Source of the DNA: Varroa destructor
Taxonomy: Eukaryota; Arthropoda; Arachnida; Mesostigmata; Varroidae
Assembly (NCBI RefSeq): GCF_002443255.2
Contig: NW_019211456.1
Coordinates: forward strand, 30,687,341-30,751,340
Direction: 5' to 3'
DNA length: 64,000 nucleotides
The notes under the pieces were generated by a model. The model made no database searches, was not told the origin of the DNA, and saw only the letters and a list, made by a program, of their open reading frames with translations. The first letter of the stretch is position 1. Every line of letters starts with the position of its first letter. Positions 13,233 through 24,813 of this stretch are shown piece after piece. A program made the translations under genes and the position numbers.

Positions 13233-14748
13233 CTGACAGACGAACAAATATATTGTTTGTGCGTTGAGAATAGCTCTTACGATAGATTGATTTTCGGAAA
13301 GAGATCTCTTACCAAATATATGTCCATTTAATACTGTCGATATAGTGACAGACTAAAAGCATATTATGACACGTGTGTTGTAGAATTTGCATATATACGT
13401 TTTTAATTTATACAGTTTGCGATGCTAGACAAGTTGTGGAAGAGTGACTGCAAACCTAGACAATGTTAATGACCTTACGGCCAAGACGTCTGTTCTGTGC
13501 CGATGCTCATAAACTCAGTCCTATAAAACGTATCTGTTCGGATCTAAATAGTAAATGTTAACCTATTGATTGAAGAAAATGGCACATTAATTACATGATT
13601 CCGAAGATAATTTATTTCAATTTGTTTTAAAATTAATTAATAAAACTGTGGCAATAATGTCAAGTCCTCTGTGTCGGTCTCTTGGTTGGTATATATTTAG
13701 TAAGAAAATATAGTTAACGCATATCCTAACTTTTGTCAGTAGAGCCTTTTCTAAACTAGGTGTATCTAACACGAGCAGCGTTATAGCGGGTTTACAGTAG
13801 AAGGTTCGATAATTCTTCCGTAGACGCAAAAATAAGAGGACCATTACACACACAGAAAATGTATTTATTTGTCTTAAACGTTCGACCTACAACTGCTATT
13901 CGAAATCCGGTTGCGCATGTCCTATCAGGTCCCAATAGAAAAGATTCGCAGTGAATTATTGGTTCAATAACGTTCAGCCTCACGTTCTTTATATGGCTAT
14001 GACTAATTGATATTAATTGGGCTCACTGGGGCGAACAGGCGCACCAAGCAAAAAAATCAGTAACGTCTCCGCCAGTCCTGCGGCTATAGGACACAAGTCG
14101 TGGCTTCTGCTAAGCAGAATGAAACTCCGTTCATCAAATCTGCTTCGCTCGTATAGAGGAATACCATATCACAATGTGCGTGCCAGAGAAGCTGTGTCGT
14201 AATGTTGACCATATAAGCGCTTTGTTTTGATCTTGCTTAGTTACAATGGGCTAGTTATTGTGTAATCGCAATAGCACAGACAAACAACATCGTACTGACA
14301 ACGTACACAGTTGGCGTGTGCGGGAAGATTTATCATGCACTTATACGCATAAATGAGTCCGAGCTTGGAACAAATAGAATTAGGCAAAAATCGAGCAAAA
14401 TTTCAATCCCATGCGTCCTAGACGTCAAATACGTATAACAATACTAGCTCCTGCCTATTTGCTGGAGGTCTGCACTAGTACTGAGCATAACGCGACCATC
14501 AGCTATGGGGAACAATCATCTCACTTTTTCGAACGTTATCTTTGAAACAAATACTTTGCTATTAATGCCTATTTTAAAAACAGTACTATATGTACCGATC
14601 GCCAACCCGCACGATACCTCTACTGGCAAACAGACTACATACGATACTGGCATTGCGACGCGTTCCATCGTACCTACTATTGTGTCGTTACTATGTCGTC
14701 GCAACAACAACAATAACAAACTTACGAGGTTTGTACCTACACACAAAC

Positions 14749-16219
14749 CTGCGGGGAAGATGTCAACGCTATACTTGAACTGATTCCTGATGCGAAGGAT
14801 AAGTAGGGGGAAGCACCAATGTATACCGTAAATGAGGAAGTGTACGAATACGGCAATTGAGCAGATGACCCAGCCCCAGCCACTTTCGGGGTAGTAGTGT
14901 TGTCGAATCGTGCTCACTTTGGGCTTATCGAACGCTGCCAGCGATATGCCAGGAGGTATGACGATTCCTTTGAGTTCGGCTTCTCTTTGCTCCCTTCGAA
15001 GAACCTCGAGCACGCACGAGACACTGGGCGATCGTCGAACATTTTCATTGTTGTCAGCAGCAGTCCCTTTCGATACGTAGTAGGGCGAGGCTGGATCTGC
15101 CGAAAAGACCGACTGCGATCGATAGGTGCGACCCGTCGCCTTGTTGTTATAGTGTATTTGTGACGGTCGCTCGCCCGAATGGTATGAGCCGGAAGACAGT
15201 TCGTCCAGAAACTCCTCAATCTGCTTTTTGCTTACACCTTTTTTCGTAGACGACGATTGTTGCTGGTCGGCGGACGAGTCGCATCGATTCACTTTTGGCT
15301 GATCTTTCGACTCGCGGCTCAGCTGCTTATGCGAGGTCTGGAACGAGGACTGTGCAATGGGCAGTGGAGGAGGCATCGGTGAACTAGAAACGTCAGCGGC
15401 GACTACGACTGGCGAATCGGGCGCGCCTCCGCCACCGTTCCTCTGCAGCGACCTTTTACGTTCGTCTTCCCATTCCGAATCAGACGTCGGCAGACGCGTT
15501 TGCTGTGTAAGATTCGATTCGTTGCTACTTTTGCCTGATAAAAGCGAGCGCGTAAAATGGATACTCGCTTTGCGTAAAGGCGTCTTTGCCTCTTCATCGG
15601 ACGTAAGGGAGTCCATCCTTCGGGCAGGCATCTTAAATAGGCTGAGTTTACGGAGGAACTTTTTCCTCGGGTGCTCCGGGGTGACGGCGGTGGCCGCGCC
15701 ATTACGAAACAAGTCGACGGGGGATTCACGCACGTCCGCATCAGTGTCGTCTGTCGGCTGACGTTGTAAGGGCACCTTGTGGCCACTGGTCGTAGCCTGT
15801 GTGTCACTATGAGGACCTCGTATCGCCTCCGCTTTTCCCAAAGGAGGGCTTGCGGTCGCTGTTTGCATTGCCACAGTGCAATTGGAGGCCACTGTTGTTG
15901 CTGCTGCAGGTAGATAGGTCGCCACAGGACCGTTGGCTTCCTGTGTCGCTGCGTTGCGCGCATCGTACGAGCTCCCCGTAAGGGTTACCGCCGGGTATAA
16001 ATGTGTTGGTGACTGAGTTGTCGTAAAACAGTGTAACGAGGCCGTTCTCACTGCTGACGACTGGTTAAGAACATCTAGGAATGGCGGATTTGGTCGTGTT
16101 GGAGTGTCAGAAGCCGTCGCTAGCTCCGCGGGATCGACACTCACGCACTGTAGGTTGCTGTCGTCGTCAATAAACGGTATCGGAGAGGATTCGCCCTTGG
16201 GGGCGTCAAAATGCGGCAT
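14749..16219 (-). CDS. SLC16/monocarboxylate transporter-like protein, first coding exon
   Basis: This is the N-terminal part of a major facilitator superfamily protein of the SLC16 type, which moves monocarboxylates or related solutes across membranes. The open frame runs 567 codons, far longer than any other in the window. Residues 444-450 read PESGWGW, matching the SLC16 signature before helix 1 ([DE]-G-x-W-G-W), with Ser where Gly is usual. A hydrophobic helix follows (about 451-475, VICSIAVFVHFLIYGIHW onward). Residues 1-443 form a long Ser/Thr/Pro-rich extension. It includes a basic patch (about 184-200, RKKFLRKLSLFKMPARR), an acidic/hydrophobic segment near 330-341 (KKQIEEFLDEL) and a charged helix-like segment near 405-420. 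The start at 16,219 has A at -3 and an in-frame stop (16,268-16,270) with no other Met between. I end the exon at the CAG|GTTTGT donor because family members read Ala-Gly-Trp there. A GTAAGT at 14,725 is an alternative. Later exons lie outside or were not found. The substrate cannot be told. Confidence 0.88.
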
Positions 16220-16330
16220 GCTCGGAGTCGAAAACGATAGAGTGCGCGTAGACAGAGCTGACAGAGCTCAGAGTGGCAGAGTGCCACACTGAATCGCTGC
16301 ATGTCGCGACAATCAGTTCCTTCGATTAAG
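16220..16330 (-). promoter_or_regulatory. Possible 5' leader and initiator of the SLC16 gene
   Basis: On the minus strand a TCAGT initiator-like motif places a possible start site near 16,290, giving a leader of about 70 nt. The leader carries an in-frame stop at 16,268-16,270 and a doubled GACAGAGCT on the plus strand. No TATA box lies 30 bp upstream. A splice acceptor-like stretch ending CTCTGTCAG also occurs, so the leader might instead be a second exon. The sequence does not decide between these. Confidence 0.22.
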
Positions 16331-17079
16331 ATTTACGCGGCAGCCCGCGTAACTGCGAAGCACGTCATCATTAATGTCGACTTCTTAGCGTAATGGCATA
16401 GACGTTTATACCGACGCCCGTTGGTCACTTAACTTACTTTGTTTTATCCTTCAGTGGACGACAGACCCAGATGAGTGAAACACAAAATAGAGAGGGTGGA
16501 ATAAGTTAGAGTTTTGAAGGAGCAGTTGTATTTCAACGCTGTTCGAATGGCCCGAACCCAGCAGACCGCTTAATACAGACACATACCCTTAGGTAAACCA
16601 CATAAGCATTGATGAAAAGCAAAGGACTTTGTTAATAGCAACAGCAGGAAGCTCCTTGGCATTTACTTGCATATCAGTCTACCTAATGCTAGCAGAGGTT
16701 TAATTTCGGAACCGCCATATAAATATCTCATACTGCCTTCTTGCCCCAAATCTGTCGTCGAACGCGGGAATACAAAAGAATTGATTCACGTGCACCACGC
16801 GCACTTCTCCTTTTTTTCACACTTATCACGGATGAAATCACTTGTTCGTGCACAAACGTATCACGATGACACCGTACGAATTTATTTCTTGCTATAGGTT
16901 AGATTATGGGGGTAAGAACGATAAATAGACAACCGCATGCTCGTCTGCTCCGAGTTTTTAGTAATCATCACTGTAATTTTTAGCGCTATTTCGTGTCACA
17001 CTGCCACTGAACAGCAATACCCGCCTCTAGACGACTTGATATTTCCTAACAGCTAAATGCCGATTACGACTGTAATATT

Positions 17080-18040
17080 TTCTAAGCGGTCTCTTCTAGC
17101 GCGGGTCCAATGCTAGCTTCCGGTAGCTCGTGTGCTATGCAGCTGATAACACTGTCTATGTCGAAACATGTGCTCGAAAAAACAAACAGATCTGCTATTG
17201 GCACTACTACTACCAGCCGGGGCACAACTTGTAATGGCTGTTCGTCTCGTGGAACGATGTCTAATGAAGGCAATGTGTTTATGTCGTAGCCAGTATTCCA
17301 CCCAGTTGTCAGGATGCATATATACGCCGTGTGTATCGGTGTTCGATGCTCGATGCACGTTGCTCCATGCAGTTGTTTCCCGCGGGTTGCTCACCGTCGG
17401 TGTGGTTGCCTTTCTGACGTTTTTCTGTTCTTCTGGACGACCGCCACTAGACAGGACGTTGGATATCTATTGACAGACAGAACTGGATTGAAGGTGTCGG
17501 CTTGACTGGATGTTCCTTCGGCCATTGGTCAGGACTCGGGAAGACGGGAAACACATGGCCGCGGAAACCATGAAAGACTGCTGCTGCTGCTGCCGTCGGC
17601 GCGGCCGCAGCTTCTGCTGTGGCTTGTCCGGAGAGGATGCACAACAATCCCTCTCCCGCCGCTTCCTGGTCAGATCAGGCGACAGCAACGATCAGAAGCT
17701 ATACGGTGGCGGTAACGACGAACGAACGCATGACCATCTTACATCCTTCGATTTTTCCAATCCCAACACACATGCAACAAATACATCGCCGCCGCAACGC
17801 ATCGAGAAGAAAAGGAACTAAGACCACACGGTGGGTACACACACAGGAAGATCGGCGGACGGATAGGCCGATGGTAGGAAAGATACCGAGTTGCATGATG
17901 ACTGGCGACCACGGCTCATGGTCACAGACCAGGCTGAATACCCCGGATCAGCCTATAGCCAGCGGTGACAGGTGCGTTTCGAACGTGAGTCGCTGCCCAG
18001 CAGCGCTGCAGCCAACCAACCAACCTATAAAAAAGTAACC
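17080..18040. other. GC-richer, triplet-rich stretch upstream of SLC16
   Basis: Base composition is richer in G+C and CpG than the flanks. A (CTG)n run near 17,578-17,592 is followed by a GCGGCCGC. Overlapping open frames on both strands reach up to about 139 codons, but they contradict each other and match nothing I know. The position about 1-2 kb upstream of the SLC16 start suggests promoter or untranslated leader exons; this is inference. Confidence 0.35.
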
Positions 18041-21000
18041 AAGAGTTGGAGGACGTGTGGAAACCGGTTTTCACATGTCGACAATGACAGTATTTGATCC
18101 GCGCATCGCGGTTCTAGCTCTGCTGATAATAATAAGTAGCACCAGTTACACTAGGAATAATGTCAAAAATGGCTATTAAAGGCATTAGAGAGCTTCTACG
18201 ACCATCAAGGCATATCGGTGACAAGCAAAAATAGTCTTGTTTGCAGCGTCTGCTTGTTACGCTGACCGTGACAGTGAACCGAAGATTAACTGAACACTCT
18301 GGCCTATAATAGTGGAAAGCTGGATCAGGTTCATCCGAAGCGAAAGCGGCAGCAGAAATATCGTTTACCGTATCATTTAAATTATCACGTGATTTGAGCT
18401 GATGTGGCGACTAATGCAGCCATCTCTACGATAGCCATTGTTCACACTCATCGAGACCGGATTTTGGGTTAGCACACGACAAACGTCTCTCCGTAGCTCT
18501 GGCATACGTGCGCCACACCGTTCTAGCGTACGATCTTTCATTGGATGCGCATCTCTGCGTTCTGTTCGCCGGCTGGTAGCGCGACTCATGTATGAACTCC
18601 ATGAGGTCCTGTTGATTCCGGGGAAGGGCCTTTGAGAGAGGGTTACCGGGGCCTTTCTGATTGCGCGGGCCCTTTGAGACCAACGGCGTCGTCGAAAGAG
18701 AGCTCAAACCTCTACCGCATAAGGCATATATAATTTCAACTGAATGTGTGAACAAATACGGAACTTTGATATTCTATGAAATCGCAAATGATTAATTTGT
18801 CAAGTTCAGACTGGAGAAATTTTCGCCCAACAATATCACTTTAAAGGATGAAAAAGACTTTTATTAACAAAACGGTGTTGTCTTTAGCAAATCTCGAAGG
18901 AACAGTCTTAATTCGCGTGAAGGGCCGGAACAAAAAAAACAATAGAAATATAAAAACGGATTTTGATGAATTGCTAAATGCTAGATCTATTATATTTTTG
19001 ATCTACACTAAATGGTCTAAAAACTAATACAAAAAAGGTGCCGTGACATCTGTACTTGTCAATATTTTCTTCAATATACGAGATACGATCTTGTTTTACG
19101 GTTGAATATACAGTTCAAATAAGGGCATGTTGAAAGTGCCATATATCTCTATTCTTATCACTGGAAATCATATTTAAAAAAAATGTTGCCAAATGTTTAA
19201 GGCGATCAAAAAAATGTAAGCTGTCCTATCATTGCAGCATGTCTGTTATTCAATATAGTTGATGTGTTCGGAGGCACCCCTCTGTCTAGTTGTTTTCGAG
19301 GTGAGGACACCAGAATTTTCCTTTTTTTTTTGATAAAAAAAAAAAAAACAGATCCGTGCAGACGTCGCTGTCCGCTCATAACGATTATTGTTTTTTATTT
19401 GTTGTTTATTCTCTCCTGTCCTTCCGTTGATCATTGCAACAATTTCTACTGTCCGAAACTATCAAGCGAGACCAGACCTAAACAAGTAGACTTAATGTAT
19501 CGGTGTAAAAGGCGAATCAATTGATGGTGCATATCCATATTCTATTTAGTCTGTTTATACGTACAAACTCGACCCATAATCAGCTACCGGTAATCCTCGT
19601 TACCTGGAGACTATCCTTTAGAGGTGTGCCAAGACGGTACTATTTGGTTTATCGGTGTGCCGCTGGTTGAGCGTATACGCGAGGAACAGAACGCACCGTA
19701 AATCTACCAGTTGGCCGTAGTAACATTTGACACGATTGCCTGAAGAGTACTGTTCCTTTGACGCTTTTCTAATGATTGCAGCTTTCGCATCTGCATATAG
19801 GACAGCTGATCCTTACTAATACGTGACGAATGGTGCATCACACAATAATCAACACAGAATAGCGGTGCAGTAGCTACTTCAATCGTTGGTTTTTCTGGTA
19901 GCCAATGTTGGTGATAAATCAACGACGGTGGTGACGACCGCGAAAAATCTAATAACATTTACCGAATCAAACGAGGGCCACGCGTACACACATACGCACA
20001 TCACACAGATATGTACAATAAACGAGGTAAAAATGTTAATTAGTTATGTACATATGCGTTGTACTAGATAGAAATGACAATGATTATAGATAATTTAGAA
20101 AATTTAGTAACTATCGCACTAAATAGGCTTGTTTAGTAGCAGTTTACTACCACCAAAATATACGAGGATTGAAATTTACCACGCTAGTAATCTTCACTTC
20201 ACAAAAACGTGAGCCAGATTAATGCGTCTGCTGCTAAACCTACTTAACTAATAGATGGTTTTAAAGTACCGCGTCGTTCTAATAGTTGAGTAGGGTCGCC
20301 TTGACCATTAGTGTTCCTTATGGTACCTACCTATACATTGCATTTGAAAATTCTTGGTTTGGACTACAATGTTATCTAAATCTATCTAATCAGAGATTTT
20401 AGGAACAAAGTTTAAATTTATCTAACCAACGAACTTCACTAAACAGAAAGGCTCTGATAATAATACCACAGTCGCCTATGACCTCATCCTAAATGACGAC
20501 TTACCTTCTATTAGACAGCCTATTATCCGTCTTGGCCTGTTCGTTCCTAACGACGATATCCGATTAATTACTGCTTTTGTTCACACCTAATCAACTGCAC
20601 ACGCCGTACTGAAGCAGAATTATGCCTACCACTGTAACATCCGGTGTAAAAAAATACTGTTTTTCTTCGAACTGATGACGAGATGATCTTTTCGATAAGT
20701 TGCTACATATAACTAAGTGTACTTAAACAACGCTGAAAGTATAAATTTAGCTTGAAGGTTTATTTATTCGCATGAGACTGCATTGGCCTGAAAAGAGGTT
20801 TGCTAAATAGGCAGACCGTGCGGATTGTTCTAGGCTATAGCGAGTAAAATCTCATTTTGTTAACGAAGCGCTAGAGCAAAAAATGACGTTTTGAAGTCGG
20901 CCGCACCTATGAGTCAAAATGTTATCAATTAGCGTCACATGCTAGCGTGTAGGTTTATTTTGAAGGATATATAGATGCTTAGGTTCGCTCATTTGCTTAC

Positions 21001-21207
21001 TTCTTTGTCGGCTTCTGCAGACGAAAATAGTATCAACTAATATCTACACAGGTTTTGGCCTTGTTTAAGGTTTACATGGTGCCACAGGCTTGTGACTCAT
21101 TTCGCCATTCTGCTATGTCTTTTGCCTAACATGTGCCTGTATTAGCTACCGCCACGTATGAACTAGAAGACCTTGCGTCTATGTGGCTGTGACTTGTTAT
21201 CTCTCAG
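18041..21207. other. No recognisable gene
   Basis: Only short frames, A/T homopolymers (for example near 19,320-19,350) and short direct repeats (GGGCCTTTGAGA-like copies at about 18,625-18,690) are visible. Confidence 0.5.
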
Positions 21208-21350
21208 CACATAGTGAGCTTAATAGAGACCTAAAAAAAGAACTATGGCTCGGTAGAAGAAGTTTGATTATGGAAGGTATTGGCGACCCCTTCCAGCAGT
21301 TGTGTGGCATTATTCCTAGTCTAAATACGAATGTAATTTCAAATGTTCAG
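21208..21350 (+). CDS. Candidate internal coding exon, unknown product
   Basis: A strong acceptor (GACTTGTTATCTCTCAG, ending at 21,207) and a good donor (TTCAG|GTAGAA) bound 143 nt open throughout in one frame: two bases completing a codon plus 47 codons, ending in phase 0. The peptide includes HSELNRDLKKELWLG and GDPFQQLCGIIPSLN. It has no motif I recognise. The support is the splice signals plus frame only, and neighbouring exons were not identified. Confidence 0.28.
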
Positions 21351-21782
21351 GTAGAAGTAGATGCCGCCACCTTTAATAAAGCTGTTGATCGTTAGACCGT
21401 TAAGAATTGCTTATCCTATGGCTTATGCTCTATTTTACGTGTGCGCAGTATGTTCAGCCGTTGCGATCAGGGCTCGACACCATCAATCATCCACAATGTG
21501 CCAATATCACGACAACTATATTAAGAGGATGATCTTAGTTTTTCTGGAAACTATTTCCGGTTGCATTAAACGCTGTTAAATATAGTAGGCATAGTATATT
21601 TTAGTAACGTTTCATGCTCAGCTTAAAAGTCCACTAGCCTAGCATGAGATAAGGCACATTGTACACTGCCGAAGCTATATCATCTTTTTCAACAGGGGTT
21701 TTAGTCAGCGTACTGTTGAAATAGCACGTGTTAGTTTCAATACGTGTCGGCATCATTACACGGCTGTAATACAGCGGGATGC

Positions 21783-21804
21783 CAATCAATCAATCAATCA
21801 ATCA
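21783..21804. repeat. (CAAT)n microsatellite
   Basis: Five and a half perfect CAAT units. Confidence 0.95.
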
Positions 21805-22603
21805 GAGGAGCTACTCGACATTTCAAAGAAACATCAAGTGAAGATTTTGCCATCCTAATCAGAGCAAAAGCAGAGTTAAGCTATCTAGCTCTATGTTGGA
21901 ATAAATATAATAAAACAATAACATTCAACAAGAATACAAACCATTCAGCAATGTGTTTTGCGGCCTTTGGCATTACTACGAATTAAATTTCGACATGCCC
22001 ACTATAAAATTGTTCTTAAAAATAATTTTTAATTAAATAGTGATTAGAATATGAACTAATACGTCTTCATGCATTGTTGGATCAATGAAGTGAAAGACGT
22101 TGCGATGGCTTGAGGACTCCAAAAGGTAAGAACCTACCAAAAATAGATTGCCTCATTGACGTATGCTCCTTGTGCCGTATATTCAGACGTTGTCTTAGCG
22201 GGTTCTAGTATTGAACAACCCTTCTGCTGGGCCACCTGTCTGTTGATATTAGATGCATCTTCGTTATGTTTTGACAGTTAAGAGCGCAGCTATGTCTACT
22301 AGTGTTGTCAAGAGAGTGAATTGACGATGATATGATATAAACCTGCCTATCATTTTTATTAAAATTATGAGTTTCGCTCAAGAATATTCGTCTGCATCAT
22401 AAGGCTCCTGGTGGGGGCTCGATCTATGGCCATTGCAGACTATATTTGGCTGAATCGTTGCATAGTATCCGGCTCTTCTTTGGTCGTCGAATTTGATTTG
22501 GTAAAATTAGAAATACCCACTCGATACCAGGTGCTCCATGTTCCAAGCTTCATGGCAAGTATCGCCGTTCTCCAGCACACAACGAGTGGTGTATCTACGC
22601 CAT

Positions 22604-22676
22604 GGGTTCGAATCTAGCCCACAGCATTTGTCTACAATTAGCTTGCAAGTATGTTACCCACTAAGCTATTATTTGG
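22604..22676 (-). repeat. tRNA-derived element (SINE-like or tRNA relic)
   Basis: On the minus strand a box A-like TAGCTTAGTGGG (22,657-22,668) matches the Pol III consensus. About 42 nt downstream is a box B-like GATTCGAACCC (22,604-22,614), one base off consensus. The spacing is typical of tRNA genes. The T-arm does not fold in the canonical register and no terminal T-run follows, so this is not an intact tRNA. It shares layout and words (ACAAATG, TGTGGG) with the elements at 39.05 and 48.9 kb. Confidence 0.45.
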
Positions 22677-23102
22677 GCCAATTTCGCGCTCACCCCAATT
22701 ACACTCATCCATAGAGGCCATAAAATACCGTAAATCGTATAATTAGAGTATTTTAACAATGCATATGATGCCGTTGCAGTACATGTATGGGTGATAGAAT
22801 TTTTAGAGATTTTGCGACGATGGCTTACATCAACCTTGTTCTTGTCACGAGATCTGAAAAAAAGATTAGCGGTAAATGTATACAGCTTAACAAATGTAAA
22901 ATTCGCTGGATGATCACTACATGAACTGTCTGTAGTGCTTCCCTTCAGTATCTTTCTGGCTTTTGTGGCGACCCTTGAGAGTTAAATTCGTTGTGGGTGG
23001 AGAACATGCAGCCGATAAGATTTTTAAACTTGTGCAACAGCATCAGAGTGTGTAGCGGATGTTCCTTAAAGATGACTTATTTGAATCTGGACATTGAAAA
23101 TG

Positions 23103-23140
23103 TTTATCTAGTTAGAAAAATAATTTTCTAACTAAATAAA
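23103..23140. repeat. Hairpin, 17-bp arms, 4-nt loop
   Basis: TTTATCTAGTTAGAAAA (23,103-23,119) pairs with 23,124-23,140 with one mismatch around the loop ATAA. Confidence 0.85.
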
Positions 23141-24713
23141 TGTGTGGAAAGCACTACTTCAAATTGTGGGCAAGGCAGCCGGCCTGTTCTTGTCCTTTTT
23201 ATGCACCTGCGTGTCGCAAACATGAAGTGCTTGCTGGCTAGCATTTCAGTTTGTTTCAGAGTTCTATGGGATTTGGGCTCGGAAAACGCAGCAAAGTTGA
23301 ATTACTTGACCTACAGGATTAGGTTTATATGTTTACGGCCATAGAGATACGGTTCAGCTTCTTTCGTTACTGGATTTTTGTCCTTTTGTACATAATTACC
23401 TAAGCATATCCCTTTCTTCTAATTCCATTTCTCATTATTTGAATGGCGAGATTACGTACGCATATTATCTCACAGCTCTCATTATGGTGGACAGTTAGAA
23501 TATTGATCAGATTCTTAGCCTTCATGATGGGCCATATGATACAAGGAACATTCAGAACTAAGATGGCATTTCTCGACACCTGCAAGTTGATTTTTATTCG
23601 CTGTGGATTCTGGTCAGTCTTGCGCCGGCACATCGGTAGTGTTCGGGACCCAAATCGGTTGGGTCTGTTCACACTAACAGTCACTTCAGAACAGCCTGAT
23701 TCAGTTTTCGAGTCATCGCTAAGGTAGACTGACCATCTGGCGATATCTAGCAGCCGTATTTGAATTGAATCAACCTTTGACCAACCAGCCAAGACAGATG
23801 CATCTAGCAACAATATGTATATATTAAATATAGATTCTTAATTATATGATTGATCACGATTTCAAAATAGATCCCGCGTGATGTCTTATGAGATATCTTC
23901 CCATTGCACAAAAATATCGAAAAAAAAGGTTCGAGATAATCATTAGCAAATAGTCATAATAATGTAAGCCAGGTGCGTCAGTTAAGCGTGCATTGTAGAC
24001 AGAGCTCTTGTCGGCGTTATAATTATTAGCCAGCAAATGGCTTACTCAATTTTGGTGGACGCCGTGGTCTTCGCTGTGACTTCTCTGTTGCTTTCCTTTA
24101 CCTCAGTTGTTTTGCTTTTTTAATATACGCATATAATTCCTTCGGCTCCTTTTATACCCTGTTATCGTATACTTTTATACTCACAGCATAAAAATTTTAA
24201 AAACGAGTTTTTTTTTTGTCGCTTCTATCATGCTTGTCGCCAGTCAAGAGGCGTTTTTACGCCGTTGACGACAGCTCAATTACCCGCCTTTCAAACCAGA
24301 ATAACGCAAAGGGATGAAATCTGTCAAGCGTCTGACAGCCGCGTGGACTGCCGCCCCATTAAAAACGACGAGCAATATCACAATCAAAAAAAAAACCGAT
24401 AGCGCAGCGCCAACGCGAATATAACGCGCCGACCATATAGATAAACACCGTATAACAAACGAAATTCGACGCAAGGGTTCTACCAGCTTGTTCGGGCATA
24501 TAGCAATGACACGCTGGGAACCGCGTTTTGCTGAAGACGTTTTAGAAGGACATTAGGAAGAGATCTACCGATACCGTCAAAGGAAAAGCTGACCAGTAAA
24601 ATATCCTTGTCAGACAGCTATGATCTGTTATGATTATTGTGAGCAACGGCTTCACGTAATTGTGTATTAAAGAACTAGGGATACAAGCACATGACACGTA
24701 TAGATTTAAATGT

Positions 24714-24813
24714 NNNNNNNNNNNNNNNNNNNNNNNNNNNNNNNNNNNNNNNNNNNNNNNNNNNNNNNNNNNNNNNNNNNNNNNNNNNNNNNNNNNNNNN
24801 NNNNNNNNNNNNN
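24714..24813. other. Assembly gap of 100 N
   Basis: Exactly 100 N, a common placeholder for a gap of unknown size. The right edge is a T homopolymer, suggesting low-complexity sequence at the break. A frame drawn across it (24,660-24,923) is not real coding evidence. Confidence 0.99.

Larger units (their letters stand above)
1..14748 (-). other. Presumed intron downstream of SLC16 first coding exon
   Basis: This stretch lies 3' of the SLC16 first coding exon on the minus strand, so it should be intron(s) of that gene. I looked on the minus strand for the expected next exon, which should start with two bases completing a Gly codon and then Trp-Ile/Val-Gly, and did not find it. The open frames here are short and mutually overlapping. 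The region holds hairpins, a short tandem repeat and (TA)n tracts, listed separately, plus one plus-strand exon candidate. The intron reading is an inference from gene orientation only. Confidence 0.4.

Noticed and set aside
15403..15963. 186-codon plus other long frames overlapping the SLC16 exon
   Set aside because: They are shadow frames in GC-richer coding sequence. The SLC16 frame has the family signature, helix and start context.
17168..18038. Open frames of 101-139 codons upstream of SLC16
   Set aside because: They overlap one another in different frames and both strands, have no motifs, and follow from GC-rich triplet-repeat composition.
23400..23813. 137-codon minus-strand and 94-codon plus-strand frames
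   Set aside because: Both strands are open over the same bases, no splice signals bound either, and no motif was recognised.
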